Source: JAPPHA01 sp965220985
GTDB lineage: Bacteria; Pseudomonadota; Alphaproteobacteria; Rhodobacterales; Rhodobacteraceae
Length of the DNA stretch: 64,000 nucleotides
Direction: 5' to 3'
Assembly (NCBI GenBank): GCA_965220985.1
Contig: OZ244854.1
Location: 1,860,001-1,924,000 of the forward strand
Shown one piece after another: positions 1 through 9,208 of this stretch (position 1 is the first letter of the stretch; the number at the start of each line of letters is the position of its first letter). Position numbers and translations under genes: made by a program. The notes beneath the pieces were generated by a model. The model was not told the DNA's origin and searched no databases. It saw nothing but the letters and a program-made list of their open reading frames with translations.

Positions 1-1
1 G

Positions 2-154
2 TGGCGCAACCTCGGAAATCAAGCGGAGGAAGGCGCGACGACATGGCAGTCCGAGGAGGTACGTGTCACGCAGGATTCAGGAATGGAATTTCTGCACGAT
101 GATTCCTCGCCAAATCAACGACTTCGACGCAAGCCTGGATTGACTGACGCTTGA
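2..154 (+). CDS. C-terminal fragment of an unidentified protein (cut by window edge)
   Basis: A reading frame is open from base 2 to a TGA at 152-154, giving 50 residues with no start inside the window. The first half is GC-rich at third codon positions and has an ordinary protein composition; the tail is basic and looks like a disordered C-terminus. No family is recognised. It could be the end of a real gene lying to the left, or chance, since open frames of this length are common at this GC content. Confidence 0.35.
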   Translation, partial: WRNLGNQAEEGATTWQSEEVRVTQDSGMEFLHDDSSPNQRLRRKPGLTDA

Positions 155-219
155 CCGGCACAACTGTGCGGCCGCGCGAAAACGCAACAACAGTTCAGCG
201 TTCCGATTGATGGAGGGAT

Positions 220-296
220 TGGTAGCGGAGGAGGGACTTGAACCCCCGACACACGGATTATGATTCCGTTGCTCTAACCACCTGAGCTACTCCGCC
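220..296 (-). tRNA. tRNA-Met (anticodon CAT), elongator type
   Basis: The minus strand folds into a full cloverleaf. The acceptor stem pairs 290-296 with 224-230, including a G1-U72 wobble. The D-stem is GCTC/GAGC, the anticodon stem is ACGGA/TCCGT with loop ATCATAA (anticodon CAT), and a T-arm is present. The 3' CCA is encoded at 220-222. The anticodon stem lacks the three G-C pairs of initiator tRNA, so this is elongator tRNA-Met. A lysidine-modified tRNA-Ile2 shares the CAT anticodon and is less likely from the overall sequence. Confidence 0.95.
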
Positions 297-891
297 GAGA
301 GCCTGACTAGGTGACAACGCCGTTTCCGTCAAGACGGCGTGAGCGCGATTTCCATAGCTGACTGCGATGCCGCGAATCACGGGAGTCAGTCCGCGTTCCA
401 TCGCCCCAAAGCATGATCGTGTCGACCGAACTCACGCAGTGCTGAACGCCCGTATCGAACACGAGACACTGACCGGTTCGCAAGGGAATTCAATGAGGTT
501 GCGGTATCGACTTCGCCAACGGGATGAGGCCGTGAACCCGGCCTTGAGCCGACAAGTTCAATGACGTGCCTCGCGTTCGGCGGCCGCCATGAGTGTTGCG
601 GTTCAGATCAGTGCCGGCCGACTGGATGGCATCGAAAGGTGGGCCGTTCGTGCGACAAATGGCTGTCGGTTCCTGCCGCACCGCGAAGATCGGACCCGTC
701 GCGAGATTCGGAGATCTTGGGGCAAGCGCGCCAAGGAGACCTATTGGCAGACGCCTGTCCGTGCCCCAACTCTGAACGCTCACGGCCAATTCCGTCGATG
801 ATCTGCGTTATCTGTTGGCAAATCCCGCCAACGCTCGCTATGCATCACCGGGTCGCCCGGATTTTGGAGGCCAGAACAGCGAGTCTGCCGC
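297..891. other. Gene-free stretch between tRNA-Met and dtd
   Basis: Short open frames occur on both strands, but none has a recognisable product, a ribosome binding site or a consistent composition. The frames at 490-789 (-) and 561-1001 (+) overlap each other or run into dtd and are judged spurious. The promoter for dtd probably lies here, but no convincing -35/-10 pair was found. Confidence 0.5.
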
Positions 892-1329
892 ATGCGATTG
901 CTTGTCCAGCGCGTCACGTCAGCGAGTGTCACGATCGATGGCAAGGTCGTCGGTCAGATCTCGGAAGGTCTGCTCGGGTTCTTTTGCTCGATGGCGGGTG
1001 ACCGCGACGAACAGGTGCCCGGACTCGCGAAGAAATTCGCCAATCTCCGGATTTTTCGCGACGACGCCGGACGGATGAACCGATCGTTGCTCGATATCGG
1101 CGGGCAGGCGCTCATCGTCAGCCAGTTCACCCTTGCCGCCGACACCTCGAGGGGCAACCGTCCCGGGTTTTCGCGGGCGGCACCGCCCGAAATCGGCCGA
1201 AAGCACTACGACGACTTCTGCGATGCCGTGTGCAATCTGGGTGTACCAGTACAAACTGGCGAGTTTGGAGCCGAAATGAAAGTCTCGCTGACGAACGACG
1301 GTCCTGTCACGATATTGCTCGAGTCGTGA
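892..1329 (+). CDS. dtd: D-aminoacyl-tRNA deacylase
   Basis: This 145-residue protein matches the usual length and whole sequence pattern of DTD, the cytoplasmic dimer that hydrolyses D-amino acids (and glycine mischarged on tRNA-Ala) from tRNA. It begins MRLLVQRV, carries the SQFTL motif at residues 77-81, and has the Gly-cisPro motif G137-P138 within TNDGPVT. In the family these two motifs form the chiral-selection pocket across the dimer interface. The start is fixed by the conserved N-terminus. The next gene begins 23 bp downstream on the same strand, so dtd may head the following operon, although its quality-control role is unrelated to the catabolic genes that follow. Confidence 0.95.
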   Translation: MRLLVQRVTSASVTIDGKVVGQISEGLLGFFCSMAGDRDEQVPGLAKKFANLRIFRDDAGRMNRSLLDIGGQALIVSQFTLAADTSRGNRPGFSRAAPPEIGRKHYDDFCDAVCNLGVPVQTGEFGAEMKVSLTNDGPVTILLES

Positions 1330-1352
1330 TTCTCTCGTGAAGGGGTGGAAGG

Positions 1353-2330
1353 ATGGAGTGGCGAGACACTGACGAAGCGATCACCCGCGAGGGGTTTCGG
1401 GGGCATTCGAACGAATCGACATATTCCGGTGTCGTCAGTTTCTTGCGACGCCGATACTCCCGTGACCTCGAGGATGTTGATCTGGCGGTCGTCGGGGTTC
1501 CATTCGATTGTGCCACCACGAACCGGCCCGGGACGCGATTTGGCCCGCGCGCGATTCGGGAGGCCTCCGTGTTTCAGGGCTACGAAGCGCCCTACGGTTG
1601 GGACATTGACCCACTGACCGAGATGAACATTGCCGATTCCGGCGATTTCGGATTCGACTACGCGAAAATCAACGAGTTTCCCGGTCAACTGACCAGGTTC
1701 ATCGCGGACATCATCAAGACGGACACGACCGTTCTGGTCCTTGGTGGGGATCACTACATCACCTATCCGATTCTCAGAGCCCATGCCGAGGCCTTCGGTC
1801 CGCTGGCGCTGCTGCAGTTCGATGCCCATTCTGACACCTGGCCGGATGCGGATCCCGAACGGATTGATCACGGAACCATGTTCTACCACGCAGTCCAGCA
1901 GGGTCTCATCAAGCCCGACGTCTCGGTGCAGGTCGGCATCAGGACCAGTAACCCCGACACGCTTGGCGTCAACATTCTCGATGCGCGATGGGTGCACCAG
2001 AACGGACCTGAGAGAACCGCCAGCCGGATTCGCGAGATCATCGGCGATCATCCGGTCTACTTGACCTTCGATATCGACGCGCTCGATCCTGCGTTCGCTC
2101 CCGGAACCGGCACCCCGGTCTGGGGCGGGCTGACCTCGGCCCAGGCATCGATCATTCTTCGGGACATCGCGGGGCTCAATATCGTTGGCATGGATGTCGT
2201 CGAAGTCTCGCCCCAGTACGACACGACGGGAGCAACGGCCGTGGCCGGCGCTCATGTCGCAACCGATCTGATCTGCCTTTGGGCAACCGGGCGGCGGATG
2301 AACGGTGGGACAGGCCAGGCCCCGGCGTGA
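1353..2330 (+). CDS. speB: Agmatinase-like ureohydrolase (arginase/agmatinase family)
   Basis: The 325-residue protein is a binuclear manganese ureohydrolase. The metal ligands of the family are visible as H134 (GGDHYIT), D157/H159/D161 (FDAHSDT) and D240/D242 (TFDIDALDP), followed by the APGTGTPVWGGLT loop typical of agmatinases. The expected reaction is agmatine to putrescine plus urea, but guanidinobutyrate or another guanidino compound is possible because substrate cannot be fixed from motifs. A purine-rich Shine-Dalgarno stretch precedes the ATG. The gene sits 23 bp after dtd and 75 bp before an alcohol dehydrogenase, suggesting co-transcription with catabolic enzymes. Confidence 0.9.
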   Translation: MEWRDTDEAITREGFRGHSNESTYSGVVSFLRRRYSRDLEDVDLAVVGVPFDCATTNRPGTRFGPRAIREASVFQGYEAPYGWDIDPLTEMNIADSGDFGFDYAKINEFPGQLTRFIADIIKTDTTVLVLGGDHYITYPILRAHAEAFGPLALLQFDAHSDTWPDADPERIDHGTMFYHAVQQGLIKPDVSVQVGIRTSNPDTLGVNILDARWVHQNGPERTASRIREIIGDHPVYLTFDIDALDPAFAPGTGTPVWGGLTSAQASIILRDIAGLNIVGMDVVEVSPQYDTTGATAVAGAHVATDLICLWATGRRMNGGTGQAPA

Positions 2331-2405
2331 TCACGATCAATGAAGAAAACCCACGGTCAACCTTGATCGGACCGTACCAACAAACTTGAAGCAGGAGTTC
2401 AGGCG

Positions 2406-3506
2406 ATGAAAGCAGCCGTGTGCCGGGAATTCGGGAAACCTCTGGAAATCGTCGATGTCGACTTGCGTCCGCCGGGGCCAGGCGAGGTGGAAGTCGAGGT
2501 TGCGGCATGCGCGATTTGCCACTCGGATATCCATTACATGGAAGGGGCCTGGGGAGGCGACCTGCCAGCGGTCTACGGCCATGAAGCCGCAGGCCACGTC
2601 AAGGCAGTCGGCCCCGGTGTGTCGGGAGTTTCTGTCGGCGACCCCGTTCTCGTGACGCTGATCCGGGCGTGCGGGTCGTGCCACTCCTGTTGCAACGGGT
2701 ACCCGGTCACCTGCGAGACACCGTTCGACCGCGTGGCGTCCAGCCCGTTGCGGATGCGTGACAGCGACCGAACGCCGATCGAGCAGGGCGTCAGCACGGC
2801 AGCTTTCGCCGAGCGCGTTGTTGTCGACCAAAGCCAGGTCCACGGTATCCCGTCCGACATGGCCATGGACGCGGCCTGTCTGCTTTCCTGCGGCGTCATC
2901 ACTGGGTTCGGGGCCGTGACCAACACGGCGAAAGTCAGGGCAGGCAGCAATGTCGTTGTGATCGGAGCGGGTGGTGTCGGGCTGAATGCGATCCAGGGTG
3001 CAAGTGTCGCCGGCGCCTCTCGCGTCATCGCCGTCGATGTCATCGCCGACAAGCTCGAAGGCGCGCGGGAGTTCGGCGCGACCCATGTGGTTCTTGCCGA
3101 TGACCGAGCGGCCCATCGCGAGGTCAGGCGGCTGACCGGTGGCAGGGGTGCGGACTACGTGTTCGTGACAGTTGGCGCCGGTGCCGTCTACCAGCAGGCC
3201 CCGAGGTTTCTTGCAACCCGCGGTGAGTTGATCGCGGTCGGAATGCCGGCATCGGATGACACCGCTGCGTGGTCCCCCATGGCCTTGGCCTTTCTCGGGC
3301 AGAGCATCCACGGCTCAAAGATGGGTGACGTGGTGCTGTCGCGCGACATTCCCTGGCTCGTCGACCTCTATCAGCAGGGTCGGCTCATGCTCGATGAACT
3401 GGTGTCGCGGCGTTACCCTCTCGACCGAATCAACGACGCGATCGCCGATACCCGCGCCGGAGCGGCGCGGCGAAACGTCATCGTCTTCGATGCGGATCAG
3501 AAATGA
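2406..3506 (+). CDS. Zinc-dependent medium-chain alcohol dehydrogenase
   Basis: This 366-residue MDR-family oxidoreductase has all expected zinc sites. The catalytic zinc ligands are C38 (ICHSD), H59 (GHEAAG) and probably C162. The structural zinc lobe is C89, C92, C95 and C103, in the classical Cx2Cx2Cx7C spacing. The Rossmann motif GAGGVG lies at 187-192, pointing to NAD(P). The substrate is an unknown alcohol or aldehyde. A CAGGAG ribosome binding site lies just upstream of the ATG. The stop overlaps the start of the next gene (ATGA, 4 bp), so the two proteins are likely translationally coupled and act in one pathway. Confidence 0.92.
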   Translation: MKAAVCREFGKPLEIVDVDLRPPGPGEVEVEVAACAICHSDIHYMEGAWGGDLPAVYGHEAAGHVKAVGPGVSGVSVGDPVLVTLIRACGSCHSCCNGYPVTCETPFDRVASSPLRMRDSDRTPIEQGVSTAAFAERVVVDQSQVHGIPSDMAMDAACLLSCGVITGFGAVTNTAKVRAGSNVVVIGAGGVGLNAIQGASVAGASRVIAVDVIADKLEGAREFGATHVVLADDRAAHREVRRLTGGRGADYVFVTVGAGAVYQQAPRFLATRGELIAVGMPASDDTAAWSPMALAFLGQSIHGSKMGDVVLSRDIPWLVDLYQQGRLMLDELVSRRYPLDRINDAIADTRAGAARRNVIVFDADQK

Positions 3507-4738
3507 AGCTTGCCGATCTTGAGATCTTCGTTGTCGGCAATCCGCCGCCCGGCTGGGGTGGCCGCTATTTTGTCTTCGTCAAGGTCACGACGGCATGCGG
3601 TGTCGTCGGCATGGGCGAAGTCTATGCCGCCGCTGTCGGTCCGGTGGCCATGCAAGCGGTCATCAGGGACGTCTTCGAGCGTCACATGGAGGGCGAATCG
3701 CCGGCAAACATCGAGCTGATGTTTCGCCGCGTCTATTCTTCGGGGTTTACACAGCGGCCCGATCCGACGGTCATGGGAGCGTTCTCGGGGCTCGAGATGG
3801 CGTGTTGGGACATTCGCGGAAAGGCGCTCGACCAGCCGGTTCATGCTCTGCTCGGCGGCAGGGTCAACGACCGCATCCGCGCCTACTCGTATCTCTATCC
3901 GCTTGGGCACCATGATCTTGACAAGTTCTGGAATGATCCCGACTTGGCGGCAGAGAGCGCCGAGGCATTGGTCGACCTCGGCTTCACCGCGGTCAAATTC
4001 GATCCTGCAGGCCCGTACACGATCCGCGGCGGCCATCAGCCATCCATGTTCGACATCGAGCGATCGGCCGCGTTTTGCCGCCGAATTCGCGATGCAGTCG
4101 GGTCCCGGGCAGATCTTCTGATCGGAACGCATGGACAGTTCACGACGTCTGGCGCGATTCGTCTGGGACGGCGATTGGAAATGTTCGACCCGCTCTGGTT
4201 CGAAGAACCGGTCCCGCCAGACAACCCGGACGAGTTCGCGCGGGTCGCATCGGCTGTCGGGATCCCGGTCGCAACCGGCGAGCGACTGACGACGAAGTCC
4301 GAATTCGCGGCAGTGCTGAAGACTGGAGGCGTATCGATCGTCCAGCCGGCGCTGGGCCGCGCAGGCGGCATTCTTGAAGGGAAGAAGATCTCGGCGATCG
4401 CGGAGGTCTTCAATGCCCAGGTGGCGCCGCATCTCTACGCCGGCCCGATCGAGTGGGCCGCCAACATTCAGTTGGCTGCGTCGATTCCCAATTTGCTGAT
4501 CGCCGAGACGATTCAGACCGGGGGCGAGTTCCATCGACGCCTGATCGGCGACACGCTGGACTGGGACGACGGATTCATCGCGTTGCCCGAACGGCCCGGA
4601 CTGGGCATCTCGTTCAACGAGGACCTCGCCCGCGAACACCCGTACGATGGCCACAAACTGCATCTCGAAATGCAGGAGGCGCCATGCAACTATGATCGGG
4701 CGAACACTTTCACGGGTGGTGCACCACCGCAGCGATGA
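3503..4738 (+). CDS. Mandelate racemase/enolase superfamily protein (sugar-acid dehydratase-like)
   Basis: This 411-residue enolase-superfamily enzyme aligns by spacing with D-galactonate dehydratase. H210, E234 (FEEP), E260 (GER) and H310 (APH) fall at the same intervals as catalytic or metal residues H185, E209, E235 and H285 of that enzyme. The position of the first metal-ligand aspartate (D183) is glycine here (G208 in IGTHG). I recall a subgroup annotated only as mandelate racemase/muconate lactonizing enzyme sharing this GTHG motif, so it may be a real variant rather than a dead enzyme. Substrate unknown; an acid sugar is the best guess. It overlaps the dehydrogenase gene by 4 bp. Confidence 0.85.
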   Translation: MKLADLEIFVVGNPPPGWGGRYFVFVKVTTACGVVGMGEVYAAAVGPVAMQAVIRDVFERHMEGESPANIELMFRRVYSSGFTQRPDPTVMGAFSGLEMACWDIRGKALDQPVHALLGGRVNDRIRAYSYLYPLGHHDLDKFWNDPDLAAESAEALVDLGFTAVKFDPAGPYTIRGGHQPSMFDIERSAAFCRRIRDAVGSRADLLIGTHGQFTTSGAIRLGRRLEMFDPLWFEEPVPPDNPDEFARVASAVGIPVATGERLTTKSEFAAVLKTGGVSIVQPALGRAGGILEGKKISAIAEVFNAQVAPHLYAGPIEWAANIQLAASIPNLLIAETIQTGGEFHRRLIGDTLDWDDGFIALPERPGLGISFNEDLAREHPYDGHKLHLEMQEAPCNYDRANTFTGGAPPQR

Positions 4739-4881
4739 ACCAACTTGGCTCCGGTCGTGCCCTGCGAACCGTGTGACACTCCGACCGTCCGGATTCGTGA
4801 TTGCCGGATGGTTTCAATGAGATTGCGTCCGGGTCACGCTGCACTTGATGCTGCGGAAGCAGGTCCGGAGCGAGATGATCA

Positions 4882-6330
4882 ATGACGGATGAAACGAAGA
4901 TGACGGATACCGAATACTGGAAACTGAGCGCGGTGGAACTCGCAGAACTCGTTCGATCGCGGAGGGTGTCGTGCGTTGCGATCATGGAATCGGTTCTCGG
5001 CCGGATCGCGGCGCGAAACGGCGAACTCAACGCCATCGTCACCGATTGTGGCGCAGCGGCTCTCAACGAAGCAATGGAGAAGGATCGTTTGCTGGATAGC
5101 GGCACGATCACCGGTCCACTCCACGGCGTTCCGGTCACGATCAAGGTCAATATCGATGTTGCGGGGCAGGCGACCACAAATGGGGTGCCGGATTGTTCCG
5201 ATCTGATAGCCTCCGAGCATTCGCCCGTTGTCAGCAATCTTCTTGATGCCGGCGCGATCATCGTTGGTCGGACCAACACGCCCGAATTCTCGATGCGGTT
5301 GACCACCGACAATCCCTTGCACGGACGAACGATCAATCCGTGGAACAGCGACGTGTCGCCAGGAGGATCCTCAGGGGGAGCGTCTGTCGCCGCTGCAATG
5401 GGGTTCGGGCCGATCCATCACGGAAACGACATCGGTGGATCGTTGCGGATGCCGGCATTTGCCTGCGGCGTGTCCACGATCAAGCCGACTTTTGGGCGCG
5501 TTCCGGCCTATGTGCCGAGCGCTTTGGGCGAACGCGGAATCCTTGCGACGATGATCGCCGTTCAGGGCGTGATCTGCAGGGAGGTTCGCGACGTGAGACT
5601 CGCGACACGCGAGCTTGCCTCGGGTGATCCGCGCGATCCATGGTGGGTTCCGGTGCCATTTGACGGTCCCGAGCTCGACGGCCCCATCCCGGTGGCGGTC
5701 ACCACCGAGACCTACGGCTATCCGGCCCATCCCGACATCATCAACGCGATTGACCATGCAGCGGGCATCCTCGACGATGCAGGTTATCGTGTCGAGCAGG
5801 TGGCGACGCCGCCGATGGATGAACCTGCCAAGGCATGGTTCGACGCTTTGATCAGCGAACTCTCGTGGCACTTCGGCGCATCGGTCCGCGCTCACGGAAG
5901 CGCCACGATTCAGGAGATCTTCGCTCACTACGAGAGCATCGGAAACCCGGTGGATGCGGCTGGATACCGCCAGGCGATTTCAACTCGGTCGGCTTTCCTG
6001 CGCCAATGGAACCTGTTTCTCGATCGATACCCGCTGGTCCTGTGTCCGTATTTCATGCGTCGGACCCATTCGTGGAACGAGGACGCCGGCGGATTCGAGG
6101 CGGTGAAGGACCTGTTTGCGGCGGCTCTCTACAGCATCGGCGTCAACTACCTGAGCCTGCCCGCTGGGGTGGTTCCGATCGGCCACGTGGAAAACTTGCC
6201 AGCAGGCGTCCAGATCATCGGGAGGCGCTTTCGCGAGGATCTGATTCTCGACGCCATGCAGGCGATCGAAACAAAGGTCGGCGTTCTCGCGCATGAACTC
6301 TGGGCGAAGGAGTCCGGGCCGAGTTCTTGA
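4882..6330 (+). CDS. Amidase (amidase signature family)
   Basis: This 482-residue amidase-signature protein has the Ser-cisSer-Lys triad at family spacing: K88 (TIKVN), S163 in GGSSGG, and nucleophile S187 (NDIGGS). The intervals of 75 and 24 residues match fatty-acid amide hydrolase. The family hydrolyses a wide range of amides. The length and lack of GatB/GatC nearby argue against GatA of the tRNA amidotransferase. The start at 4882 follows a GGAGCGAG ribosome binding site; an internal ATG at codon 7 is the alternative. It lies 143 bp after the dehydratase gene on the same strand and may be the last gene of the cluster. Confidence 0.9.
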   Translation: MTDETKMTDTEYWKLSAVELAELVRSRRVSCVAIMESVLGRIAARNGELNAIVTDCGAAALNEAMEKDRLLDSGTITGPLHGVPVTIKVNIDVAGQATTNGVPDCSDLIASEHSPVVSNLLDAGAIIVGRTNTPEFSMRLTTDNPLHGRTINPWNSDVSPGGSSGGASVAAAMGFGPIHHGNDIGGSLRMPAFACGVSTIKPTFGRVPAYVPSALGERGILATMIAVQGVICREVRDVRLATRELASGDPRDPWWVPVPFDGPELDGPIPVAVTTETYGYPAHPDIINAIDHAAGILDDAGYRVEQVATPPMDEPAKAWFDALISELSWHFGASVRAHGSATIQEIFAHYESIGNPVDAAGYRQAISTRSAFLRQWNLFLDRYPLVLCPYFMRRTHSWNEDAGGFEAVKDLFAAALYSIGVNYLSLPAGVVPIGHVENLPAGVQIIGRRFREDLILDAMQAIETKVGVLAHELWAKESGPSS

Positions 6331-6515
6331 GACGGTCGACTGGAGCCACATGCGGGGAGTCGCATGCTGGATTCAGGCGTCAGCTCTCTGGCACGACCAT
6401 GCGAAATCAATGTCCAAAAAACGCTATGAGTCTTTGGCTTGCTGTCATGCCAACTTGGCTTGTGCGCGATCGACGGTTCAAGCCGTGACCATCATGTCGG
6501 GTTGCACGGCGCTGC

Positions 6516-7586
6516 TCACTGGCGCGATGCTTCGATCTCGTCGATGACTTTCTCGATTTCCTCGATCCGGTCGTGAGAATGTGGGTGTGTCGAGAGCCAC
6601 TCCGGGCTCGAACTCCCATATGTCTCCTCGATTTCCTGCAAGAAACCGATCAACGCCTCTGGATCGTAACCGGCCTTGGCAGCCAGACGAACTCCCATGC
6701 GGTCGGCCTCGCGCTCGAAGTCGCGGCTGTAGGTGAGCGAAAACAGCAGCCCTCCTTCAAGCAGCAGATCATCGAGAACCGGGCCGACATCTCCGAGCGC
6801 GAGGGTCGCCACGAGGTAGATGCCGAGGCTGCGATAGACCTGCCTCAGGCCGTGAGCCTCCGACACGTGGATCAGTTCGTGGCCAATGATACCGGCCATG
6901 ACATCCGGGTCAGGATATTCTCTGACAATCTGATCGGTGAAGAGCACTGTTCCGCCCGGCAATGCGAATGCATTCGGGCCGATGGCCGGCATGTCGCGAA
7001 AGACAAGCCGGTAATCGGAATAGCGCGGCTCGGGCGCCACTGCCGTCACCCGGTCGAACACCTCTGTGACATGCAGTTTCCGCTGCGGATCAAGCCGAGA
7101 CGGGTTTGCCAATGTTTGGTCTACGAACGCGATGTGCGAGTCGTCGATCAATCGGGGCAATCCGTCCGGCGTCAAGAACAATGCGATTGCGACAAGAGCG
7201 CCGATGCCCCAACGCATGACGGCGAAGCCGGCCGCAAAGAGCAACCCGACAAAAAGAACCAATCGTGGTCGGAACAACTCAAGGGCATGGAGACCATCGG
7301 TCGCGCGCTTGCCGAGCATTCTGTCGATCTTGCCGTGATCGTGGCTTTGAAAGCTCCAGCCGCCGGGAAAACCGAGAACGCTTGGAAGACTTCCCAGCCT
7401 CTGTTCACGGGTGATTTGTGATCTCTTCGCGCTTGCCAGCAAGATGTCATCGTCACCGCGTTCGATCAGGTAAACCGTGCCCGTCGAGTCTTCAGCCAGG
7501 CGTGCCGGCACCATTCGCGATGAACCGGGTTCGTGGGCACTCCCGGTTGGCGATGGCAAATTGCTGTCAGACGCCAACGCCGACAT
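6516..7586 (-). CDS. M48-family membrane metalloprotease, array copy A
   Basis: A 356-residue M48 peptidase. The zinc site is H236-E-L-I-H240, with the third ligand predicted at E291 in FEREAD. Residues 1-100 form a soluble N-terminal segment of a kind often seen ahead of DUF898-linked peptidases. Two hydrophobic segments follow (about 107-125 and 128-139), then the protease domain. The frame is open further upstream, but the ATG at 7586 is chosen because copy B starts at the equivalent codon and both then overlap the preceding DUF898 gene by exactly 20 nt. This implies translational coupling. A membrane quality-control protease is plausible; substrate unknown. Confidence 0.9.
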   Translation of the reverse strand: MSALASDSNLPSPTGSAHEPGSSRMVPARLAEDSTGTVYLIERGDDDILLASAKRSQITREQRLGSLPSVLGFPGGWSFQSHDHGKIDRMLGKRATDGLHALELFRPRLVLFVGLLFAAGFAVMRWGIGALVAIALFLTPDGLPRLIDDSHIAFVDQTLANPSRLDPQRKLHVTEVFDRVTAVAPEPRYSDYRLVFRDMPAIGPNAFALPGGTVLFTDQIVREYPDPDVMAGIIGHELIHVSEAHGLRQVYRSLGIYLVATLALGDVGPVLDDLLLEGGLLFSLTYSRDFEREADRMGVRLAAKAGYDPEALIGFLQEIEETYGSSSPEWLSTHPHSHDRIEEIEKVIDEIEASRQ

Positions 7587-8595
7587 CGATGGACTCGATA
7601 TCCATGTAGGCATCGCCGACTGCCGTTGGCGACTGCTGGAGGTCTGCAACAAATTCGTCAAGCGAGCCGTTGGGTTCGACCCAGGTATGCGCGCAAAGAT
7701 ACTTTGTCAAACGGACCAGTGCCCATGGCAACATGAGACCAAAGGACAGAATGACGGCCACCGTATTGGTCAGCACGACCATGGTCAATCCGGCCGGCGA
7801 AACTGTCGAATGGAACCTGTGGCCGTCCTCAAGGATCATTCCAGCGTAAATGGCATTGCGGGTGATGGCGGCGTAGACAGGACCTGCCGAACCGAATGCG
7901 ACTAGTGCGGGTATCCAAATCAAGATCATTGCCAGGACATTCACGCCGCTATTGGCGGCCAAAATCGTGACCAAGGCAAGAGGGGCGCCGATGAATGTAC
8001 AAATGGCCGCCGCCAGAAGTGCGATGTAGAATGGCCGAATCGAACTGTCGAAAGAGAACTTGTGTTTTCCGAGACTATGGCCGCCGATCGTGTAACGCGA
8101 CATTGCACGCACAGCGTAGGGAGAGGCGAGATAAAGGGTCAGGACCGAAAGGATGGGGTAGACGAAAAAAACGAGCACGGCATGCCAATAGCTGCCCTCG
8201 AATCGAAACCGGATATTCGACCAGCTGGTCATTGCAGCTCTGAAAGCCAATCCGCGATTGATCAGCCATGGAATCGCCACGAGAAAAACAATGCCGACAA
8301 CGAGTAGAATGTAAGGCGATATTAGGCCAATGACACTCGCCGCAATTATGACGGAAATGACCACGATCCTGCCAATCAGGATCTGCAAACCAGTTGCATG
8401 ATAGGCGAAGGCGCGGTCGTCAATCGTCGTGTTGCCCAGAAAGTATTTCTGGTTTCGAACCTTGGCCCAGGCGGAATAGATTCCAAACGTGATGGCCGTC
8501 AACATGACATTTACGATCCAGATTCCGAAATACTCCCTTGCATTTCCGTGGAAGCGCACCGGGATCATGTTCGATGTGTCCAGTTGGTCAGCCAC
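7567..8595 (-). CDS. DUF898 (YjgN-like) membrane protein, array copy A
   Basis: This 342-residue protein has the DUF898 N-terminal signature (FHGNAREYFGIWIVN, then SAWAKVRNQKYF, then YHATG) and about seven hydrophobic segments, consistent with an inner-membrane protein. The molecular function of DUF898/YjgN is unknown. The frame opens at a TTG at 8610, but the GTG at 8595 aligns with the starts of copies C and D and has AAGGAG six bases upstream, so it is preferred. The 3' end overlaps the M48 gene by 20 nt. The protein ends in an acidic MDIESIDVGVGV tail shared with the other copies except F. Confidence 0.9.
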   Translation of the reverse strand: MADQLDTSNMIPVRFHGNAREYFGIWIVNVMLTAITFGIYSAWAKVRNQKYFLGNTTIDDRAFAYHATGLQILIGRIVVISVIIAASVIGLISPYILLVVGIVFLVAIPWLINRGLAFRAAMTSWSNIRFRFEGSYWHAVLVFFVYPILSVLTLYLASPYAVRAMSRYTIGGHSLGKHKFSFDSSIRPFYIALLAAAICTFIGAPLALVTILAANSGVNVLAMILIWIPALVAFGSAGPVYAAITRNAIYAGMILEDGHRFHSTVSPAGLTMVVLTNTVAVILSFGLMLPWALVRLTKYLCAHTWVEPNGSLDEFVADLQQSPTAVGDAYMDIESIDVGVGV

Positions 8596-9208
8596 TATCC
8601 ACTCCTTCAATCAGCAGGCAACATGACCGGGTTTGTGCCAAGTGCGCGCGACTACGTCAACGAAAATGCTCACTGTCATGGTCTCATCGTTTACGGTCAC
8701 AAATGGGCCTCTGACATGTTTTGTCCGAGCCGTTTTGGAACCTGTCGGTAACCTGGCGTTCATCCGATAGGCAGCGTGCCACAGGCCCCTGGTGCCTCCA
8801 TTCATTCGCACAAAGGCATTCGGGTTGGCATTCGGCCGAACAATGTCCTCGCGACTTCGGGATCCGGCCCGAGCCCATGCCAGCGATTTGCGATTCGCTG
8901 CTCAGGCACCTTGCCGAGACGAAAGCGGACTCCGGGAATTCAGAGCAAGGCTCAGGACCGACCCGCTCCGCCACATCAAGTTGGCGTTGTCCATCGCCAA
9001 CCATTGCAGACTGGCATCTCCACAGTCTCGTGACACGGCGGGCACTTGCCGTCATCACGCCAGTCCGCCGCTTGCGCCAACATGCGTGACAGTACCGAAT
9101 GATCAAATGGAACTCAGGCTTGCCGCGGTCTTGATCGGGCCCGGTTCAAAAAAACGATGGAATGTGCGGTTCCGACAGCGAGCCTGATTGCGGATTTCAT
9201 GGCACGAC
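8596..9208. other. Intergenic region with repeat element R1 and a possible small ORF (-)
   Basis: About 8860-9060 carries the first of three copies of an element, the others being near 12850-13040 and 14630-14820. Each copy lies between the stop or relic of an M48 gene and the start of the next DUF898 gene. On the minus strand a frame at 8684-9004 (ATG 9004) encodes a peptide containing EPCSEFPESAFVSARC, whose counterpart is shared by the other two copies. A second minus-strand frame, 8976-9083, encodes 35 residues with a CPPC motif, but this frame is not kept in the other copies. No known family is recognised. Confidence 0.45.

Noticed and set aside
1206..2255. Long minus-strand open frame opposite the agmatinase-like gene
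   Set aside because: It is antisense to a gene with full catalytic motifs, and its composition is that of a GC-rich shadow frame.
3497..4663. 388-codon minus-strand frame opposite the enolase-superfamily gene
   Set aside because: No motif or ribosome binding site; explained by the codon bias of the real gene on the other strand.
8976..9083. 35-residue CPPC-containing peptide in element R1
   Set aside because: The frame is interrupted or shifted in elements R2 and R3, so it is not supported as a gene; noted only within the element.
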